Part shown: positions 57,960-64,000 of the stretch, piece after piece | Layout: every line of letters begins with the position of its first letter | How positions within the stretch are numbered: the stretch's first letter is position 1 | Assembly (NCBI RefSeq): GCF_033115175.1 | Contig: NC_084850.1 | Coordinates: forward strand, 4,587,024 to 4,651,023 | DNA from: Lepus europaeus | Lineage: Eukaryota; Chordata; Mammalia; Lagomorpha; Leporidae | Length of the DNA: 64,000 bases | Direction of reading: 5' to 3' | The notes under the pieces: model-generated | What the model was told of the DNA's origin: nothing | Seen by the model: only the letters and a program-made list of their open reading frames with translations | Database searches by the model: none | Program-made: the position numbers and the translations under genes

Positions 57960-58435
57960 CAACAGGTAATGGTCAAACCCTGAACACCTTGGAAGTATGG
58001 CTCAACTCCACGGCCACTGTACTTTTTTTAGACAGTTGCCTTGACCTAGCAGAATTTCTTGCTGAAGAGGGATGGGTCTGCGCAGTTACTGACATCTCTT
58101 GTTCTACCTGAGTGCATACTCTAGGAAGCTGAGAGGAATATCAAGAAAATTTTTCAATAGGCAAGATGGCTTTCTGATTTTGGACAACCAATGACGTGGG
58201 CCACCCTACCTGGAAAACTGCTGAAGAGACCATCCCTAGTTGTACTTAGTTCCTATCTGTCACAGAATTAGCTGTTCCTAATTCTTGGCTTCTATCTTTT
58301 CGTTCTTTTGGTAAATTTTGTTGTTTCTAGGCTTCATCAGCGCCACATCAAGGTAATGCTGGCCAAGAGCTTTCCACAGTTCTTCCTTCAGGAGAGCCAA
58401 GTCCTATCATACCTTTAGAACAGACAGAAACTCAA
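57960..58435 (+). pseudogene. Degenerate retroviral env transmembrane (TM) remnant
   Basis: Frame fragments encode a TM ectodomain piece (CLDLAEFLAEEGWVCAVTDI) with a CX6C at 58079-58102. The residue that would complete CX6CC is Ser. After frame changes, a hydrophobic LILGFYLFVLLVNFVVSRL segment looks like the membrane anchor and tail. The CX6CC-type layout indicates a class I (gamma-like) ERV. Several stops make it non-functional. Confidence 0.65.
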
Positions 58436-60760
58436 ATGAGCTGAAGCCCAATTTTCCTTTGGGGGCTGCTCTAACGCGACTTAAGGTAACGGGTATGAAC
58501 GTTAACAAATTTTGGTAATTTTCCCGGAAGACTTTAGCTAAGGATTCCTTTAAGTTCTGATTGTGTCTTTCAGCCTTTCTGGATGACTGGGGGCTCTGGG
58601 CAGCATGCAATCTCCAACTTACAACCCAGCCACCACCTTTACAATAGAAAAGGTGATCCATTATCACTTTGCACAGTCTGAGACAGACACGATCTTGGGA
58701 CAATTCCTTTTATCAGGCTTTTAATGATTCCTACAAGCTCTGCCGTTATGCAGGGTAAGAAATCTACTCACCCAGTGAAGGAGTCAAATATTTGGAGGCA
58801 TTTCAACACCCCGCACTAGGGCTGTAGGCATGACTGTGAAGTAGACCTGCCAATCTTCTCCAGACAGGGTATGCTGCATCTGCACAGCTTTGGTTTGCAA
58901 AGTTATGGGACGTGGGGCCTGGACCATCTTTTTAAGTCATTAAGTACATTGTTCTGTTTTTTTGTCAACCCATTCCTTCACCACTTGGGTTTTAATTACC
59001 TTAAGTAGGCAGTTATACATTGCCTCAACTATGATGGGTGCAATCATGGGCATGCTTACCCACCCAGCTGACTCTGGGGTGTCCACACATTTTCCCTTTT
59101 GTCTACTATCAACCCCTGAGACAGTGGTCCTCTAAACACGATCTCATTGGACACCCTGTGAGTCTGCCTGGGAATACATGGTCTGCAACATATAAAGGGG
59201 AAGGGAAGGTATCAGAAGTCACTGCAGTCTCCTCTCTCATGGTAGTCTGCTTTGGGATCGCATCACACAGTGCTTCCCTCTTGTTACTACAGCAGCCTGC
59301 TTTTGATGTCCTCTGCAGTGTGCAATGGCTGCTGCTTCTTTTTACAGCCTAAGAGCAGCCTGTAAACGTCTTTACCATGTTTAGTTTCTTCACTGTTGGC
59401 ATTTAGGAGCACCTTTTCTTCTCAGATCTTCCTGTGAGCATGGGCCACCATGGAGGCATTCTCAGAGTCAGGAGAGACTGTTAACATCTTTCCTATCCCC
59501 TGTTCCAGAGCCCTAGTCAGGGATAACATTTCCACCTCTGGTGAAGGTGTCACTGGAGAGAGGCTGGTGGCTTCAACGGTACCATGTAAAGGTAAAATTG
59601 CATGTCCTGCTCTCTGTCGACCATTAGCTATCAAAGTGCTACTGTCGACAAACTTGTTTGTTCAGAGTCAGCAGAGGTTCACTTCTGAGAGCTTTCCTGC
59701 TTGGTACACCAGCTCTATCACTTCAGAGCAGTTATGCTCTAGGGTGTGCTGAGACATAGGCGGCAGCACAGCAGACTTCAGAGTCCGACATGTTTCAGAG
59801 TGATGTAGGAGAATCCAGCCGGAAGGCCTGATACCCAGCATTGCACCTCAGATAAACCTACTTCCGTCACTTGTTTTTCCTTGTAACAAGTTATAGAGGG
59901 GATTGGCTATTAGACCAAAACTTGGTATCCAAATCCATCAAAAAGCAAGCCATTCCCAAGAATCCAATCCCTGTCCTTGTTTCCTGGTCTTGGGCGGCAC
60001 CAAGTCACAGCATGCTGATTTGTGGTCTTGGAGCAGGCTCCATGGTTCCTGCCATGTTATAAATAAGAGACACTACACGGTTTCTTTAGAAATGTGTGCC
60101 TTTTCTTTTGGTACCGTGTACTCTCACTCTCTGCCAGATAATTCCAGGATTTAATGGTGATGTTATTACAAGCGTCCTCTAAGGGTTAGTGATAAGAATA
60201 GCATCCACCTACTATATGGCTGTTTCCTTCTTTAGTTATAGCTGTGTGAAGTCTCTTTGGAAAATTCCCCCAAAAATTATAAATTTAAATTTTTGTGGTA
60301 GAACATTCCAACAGCACTGTAATTCCTGGTGTGTCTGTGAATCATCCCACTCAAAGGTAAACCACTTTCGGGACTCTTGGTACAATGGAATGCAAAACAT
60401 TACAGTTTGTAAGTCTAGCTCGGAACAATACTTATCATCCCCAGGTAGAGTGGCCAACAGAGCATATGATTGGCTACCAAAGGATGAATGTCTTGAATGG
60501 CATCTTTCATGGCACTCAAGTTCTGTAGAAACCTATATTCCTTAGGCCTGGGCATCTTAATAGGAAGTTTAGGATGTTACAAGGAGCCAATCCTCCTCAG
60601 TCCTCGACTGTGGCCATGCTTAGATGGGTGAGATTCCTGTTGCTGCTTTGGGTGCTTAACTCTTGGCCAGTGACCAGACTGTTGCAGTATCTTCTCTACA
60701 GGTTGGACGTTGACAGTCCAACTCTCCTGACATTGGGCTCTTACTTCTCGTTCATCCTAA
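58407..60760 (-). pseudogene. Degenerate retroviral pol, RT to integrase, minus strand
   Basis: In minus-strand order: an RT N-terminal part (KEYRFLQNLSAMKDAIQDIH, about 60560-60480), RT (FCIPLYQESRKWFTFEWDD, LPQKF, about 60430-60330) with the YVDD position ruined by stops near 60200, RNase H (VEATSLSP, LTRALEQG, PDSEN; 59640-59425), and the integrase C-terminal part (HAAQSPQSSRKAERHNQNLK, about 58640-58560; LGFSSFEFL near 58430). Its order and spacing are those of a gamma-like pol. Its downstream end abuts the plus-strand env remnant at about 58420-58435. No LTR was recognised. Confidence 0.72.
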
Positions 60761-60814
60761 GCTAAAATACCTTCACAAATGATTTCAGGATCCTTAGATG
60801 CCTCATGGAGAAAC

Positions 60815-60945
60815 GTCAGGACAGCTCTGGCCGCTGCGGCCATCTGGGGAGTGAACCAGCAGATGGAAGACCTCTCTCTGTCTTTACCTCTCTCTGCAAG
60901 TCTGTCTTTCAAATAAATAAAATAAATCTGAAAAAAAAAGAAACA
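60815..60945 (+). mobile_element. SINE 3' half
   Basis: Starts inside the body (ggacagctctggccgctgcg) and ends tttcaaataaataaaataaa and an A-run. 5'-truncated. Confidence 0.85.
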
Positions 60946-62067
60946 TCCCTAGCTTTACAGCTACCGCTGTGCCAGGCAGTGCTGGTCATGCCACCAGGAG
61001 AGGGTGGATAGGGTTCTGGACAAGTCATCCCATAGACACAGGACTTTCCTTACAGATCTGAAGAGATCCTATTTCAAGCTAGGTTTCTTCCCTATGAAGG
61101 GGCTTCCAGGAGGACTGACATTTACCTCTCATTCAATTTGTCTCTTCACGATGCGACATACACAGAACTAGAGCATATGGGCACAGAAAACTGTACATCT
61201 CCCGCAAATGAGGACAGTACCCCACTGAGGAGTTTGCCAAAGCCCAGCAAGTACACCTATGTACTTGAGGGATGAAGGGTTTTGCCAGCTGGGCAGGAGT
61301 ATGAAACGGGCAATGTCCACAAACCATTAGGGAACAAGGAAGCATAAAATCCCCAACAGAACACCAGCAAGCAATGCAGAGACGAAACAAGTCATCACAA
61401 ATAAAGCGTGAAGTCCCCAGCGACTTCTACCTGTCCCCTGTAGAGATCTCTCATGCTCAGTGATATCACACCTGTGAACCAGGTAAGGACAGAGTTGAGC
61501 AGCCCAGGAATCCAGCTCAGAGATCCCTCAGTGCACAACTCCTTTATCCTCAGCCTCCCAGGGCAGACCCTGAGACGTATGTTCTGGCATCCCAGAAAAG
61601 CCTGTTCTTACCTAGTCCCTGATTCTTCCCTGATAGCTCACGTCCTGTCCTAGCATTCAGTTTTCTCTCACACATTTATGAGAGTGGGAATTCTAAACTA
61701 CTCCCTTCTTGCTTCTGCCAGGCCCTGGACAGGAAGGGATTCGGGTGGCCATTTCACATCCTGGTCCCTGACTCAGCAACTCAGGACAGCCAGGCACCAA
61801 GGGAAACATTCCAGGCCAACAGGATGGACCATCCATTCCCTGAGAGTGAACGTCCACTGGCAATGTTGCCCTCTGGGTTTCCATCACCCGAATTCAAGGC
61901 TAGGGACCGTCCCATCTGGGCTCATCACACTTGCTCAAAGACCCAAGAGCGCCATCTGCTTAGGGTGTGGCTGAATAATCAGCATCAAGCAGGAGTTGCT
62001 TAAAGGAAGCTTATTTTCATGTGTCTCTTATTTCACTAAGAGAAACAGTGGGAAAGTAGAATTTCAC
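60946..62067. other. Unassigned non-coding DNA
   Basis: No gene, RNA or named repeat was found. Confidence 0.5.
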
Positions 62068-62084
62068 AAAGAATCTATCTGGAG

Positions 62085-62478
62085 GGGTCGGCGTAATGGC
62101 ATGGGCGGTAAAGCCACCATGTATGAATCCCGCATCACATGTGGGCTCTGCCTTGTGTCCTCGCTGCTCCACTTCTGATGCAGCTCTGAGATAATGGCCT
62201 GAGAATAGCAGCAGCAGATGACCAAGTGTATGGGCCCTGCACACACGTGGGAGACCCAGATGAAGATGCTGGTCCTGGCTTTGTCCTAGCTAACTCTGGC
62301 CATCGCATCCATCTGGGGATCCATCCATCCATCTGAGCCAGTGGATGGAATATTCGCTCTCTCTCACCAATGAATATAACCTCCCCCTCTCCTCCCCCTC
62401 CCCCCACCCTCCCCCTCCCCCTCCCCCTCCCTCTCCCTCTCTAGCCTGAACTTGGAACTAAATACATAAACATTAAAA
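62085..62478 (+). mobile_element. C-type SINE with (CCCTCC)n tract
   Basis: ggggtcggcgtaatggcatg head, a pyrimidine tract of CCCCTCC repeats (62381-62445), A-rich end. The flanks aaagaatct at 62068-62076 and 62479-62487 are a 9-bp target duplication. Confidence 0.85.
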
Positions 62479-62493
62479 AAAGAATCTGCCTCA

Positions 62494-62786
62494 GGGCCTG
62501 GCATTGAGGGGGAGCTGGTTAAATGGCCACTTGTGATGCCAACATCCCATTTGACACCACTTCAAGTTCCAGACGTACAATTTGTGATCCAGCTTCCTGC
62601 TCACTCAACAGGGAAAGCAGTAGGAGATGGCCCATGTGCTTGGTCCCTTGCTACCCTTGTGGGAGCCTGAGGTGGAAATCCAGGGTTCTGTTTCAGCTGG
62701 CCTGTTGTGGCCATTTGGGGAATGAACCAGAAGATGAAGAGTTAAATTTACAGGAATAAGTGCCTACATCAAAAAAAAAAAAAAAA
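62494..62786 (+). mobile_element. Diverged SINE with A-tail
   Basis: gggcctggcattgaggggga head, ggagatggcccatgtgcttg body, and a pure A-run at about 62770-62786. It directly precedes the L1 fragment. Confidence 0.75.
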
Positions 62787-63698
62787 GGAGAATTATCAAA
62801 TAAGTGATAAAGAAATGGAAATCTCAGGGGCCCAGAAAAACAAGAATAAACCAATCCCAAGTTAGTAGAAGGTATGAAATAATACAAATTAGAAAAGAAA
62901 TAAAAAATACAGAAATCAAAATCCCTTTACAAAAGATCAGTGAAATGAAGAGCTGGTTTTTGAAAACATAAACACAATTGATAAACCAGTGACCCAACTA
63001 ACCAAAAAAACGATAAGACCCACATTAATAAGAGATCAAAAATCATGTTACAACAGACACCACAGAAATACAAAGGATAATTAGGAATTACTGCAAACAG
63101 TCATATGCCAAGAAATTGGAAAATCTAGATGCAATGGATAGGTTTTGGGACATAACTAATTTACCAATACTGAAGCACAAAGGCATAGAAACTCTGAATA
63201 GACCAATAACCAAGACGGAGATTGAATCAGTAATAATGGGTCTCCCAAGAAAGCAAGCCTAGGACTGCATGGTTCCACTGACAAATTCCACCAAACGGTT
63301 AAAGAAGAACTAATACCAATTGCTCTTCAACTATTCAACATTGAAAGGGAGGGAACCCTTCTAAACCCATTCTACAAGGGCAGCCTTACTAGAATCTGCA
63401 AACCAAGGAAAGATAGAACAAAAAAGAGAACTACAGACCAATATAAACGCCGAACATTTACACAAAAATTCACATTTTCCACCCAAGTTTCCTGAAAACA
63501 CACTGCAAGGACTTCAAACATCTCACACTTCAATGAACCAAGAATGGAAGAAAATATTTGCAAATCATGTATCTGAGAAGGCATAAATGTCCAGGATATT
63601 TGAAGCACACTTATGACTGAACAACACAACGTTGAATATCCTCTTTAAAAGCTGGTAAAGATATTACTCAAAGAAGATACACAAGCGGTCAATAAGCA
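62787..63698 (+). pseudogene. L1 ORF2 fragment, internally deleted
   Basis: The first part (to about 63430) is ORF2 between endonuclease and RT (SNKEMEISGAQKNKNKPIPS; DKFHQTVKEELIPIALQLFN in frame pieces). After about 63480 it jumps to the region upstream of the cysteine domain (EWKKIFANHVSEK, NKHM-like), so most of the RT is deleted. It has many stops. It ends where the LTR begins. Confidence 0.75.
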
Positions 63699-64000
63699 TG
63701 TGGGGAACCACAGGCCGGCCGCTCGTGACAACCATTCCCTGCGGCTGGAGGTCACGTAGCCTGGCTCACTTAAACCGAAACAACGGACTGAAGTACATCC
63801 TGTTTTTCATGCAGGACTCAAACTGAAACAATAGTTTGAGGAACCACATCCTGTTTTTCATGCCCATTTTTAGTAATCGGGCTGTGGACTATATAAGAGG
63901 GATGCCTGGGGAGAAAGGGGGAGGAAGGAGAGAAGCAACCAAGAAAAGCTGAAAAGCGCATGAAACGTGGTGGATTCTGCTTACTATACGGATCTCGGTC
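63699..64000 (+). mobile_element. LTR, 5' part (U3), cut by window edge
   Basis: Begins TGTGGGGAACC directly within the L1 sequence. It has an 18-bp direct repeat acatcctgtttttcatgc (63795-63812 and 63846-63863) and a TATA-like ctatataaga (about 63889-63898) followed by a purine-rich leader-like stretch. These suggest U3 with a promoter and the start of R. The retroviral class cannot be decided, and the 3' end lies outside the window. Confidence 0.6.

Overview
This is mammalian genomic DNA, almost certainly from a lagomorph and most likely rabbit. The main reason is the density of tRNA-derived C-repeat SINEs. They begin GGCCGGCGC..., carry an internal CT-rich tract, and end in an AAATAAA-type A-rich tail. 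Rabbit-type L1 elements with a purine-rich 3' end are also present. Single-exon coding regions, spliced non-coding 5' exons and endogenous retrovirus (ERV) relics confirm a vertebrate genome. The genes are MAGE-A family cancer/testis genes, which are X-linked in other placental mammals. An X-chromosome origin is therefore likely, but it is inferred.

The window is a cluster of repeatedly duplicated MAGE units, U1 to U5. U1 (about 2.4-9.4 kb, + orientation) matches U2 on both sides but has no MAGE coding region. U2 (about 13.0-25.8 kb, +) carries an intact gene, copy A (CDS 22056-23153). U3 (about 31.7-38 kb, -) carries pseudogene copy B (about 33.2-34.2 kb). U4 (about 39.2-49 kb, -) carries a second intact gene, copy C (CDS 46105-45014). 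U5 (about 54.6-56.7 kb, +) carries pseudogene copy D. A and C converge tail to tail with B between them, so the 21-49 kb stretch is a large imperfect inverted repeat.

Both intact genes follow the MAGE-A plan. There is a CpG-containing promoter region, two small 5' untranslated exons (a 41-bp exon and a 70-bp exon in A and D), a 72-73 bp intron, and a last exon holding the whole coding sequence. Copy C keeps a pair of inverted Ets sites upstream. Copy A keeps the same spacing but with damaged sites. A 100-bp tract in the MAGE homology domain differs between A and C at only one base, which suggests gene conversion.

The rest is repeats. There is an L1 3' end at 1-2407, an internally deleted L1 with both target duplications at 9899-12770, and a short L1 end at 32512-32743. 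About twenty SINEs are present, several with clear target duplications and an empty site in the paralogous unit. There is a probable solo LTR at 42320-42773. Three degenerate retroviral regions lie at 51.3-52.2, 57.4-58.4 and 58.4-60.8 kb, the last two tail to tail. A broken L1 runs into the 5' part of another LTR at the right edge. No RNA genes, CRISPR arrays or prokaryotic features were seen. Coordinates of SINEs without target duplications and of 5' exon starts are approximate.
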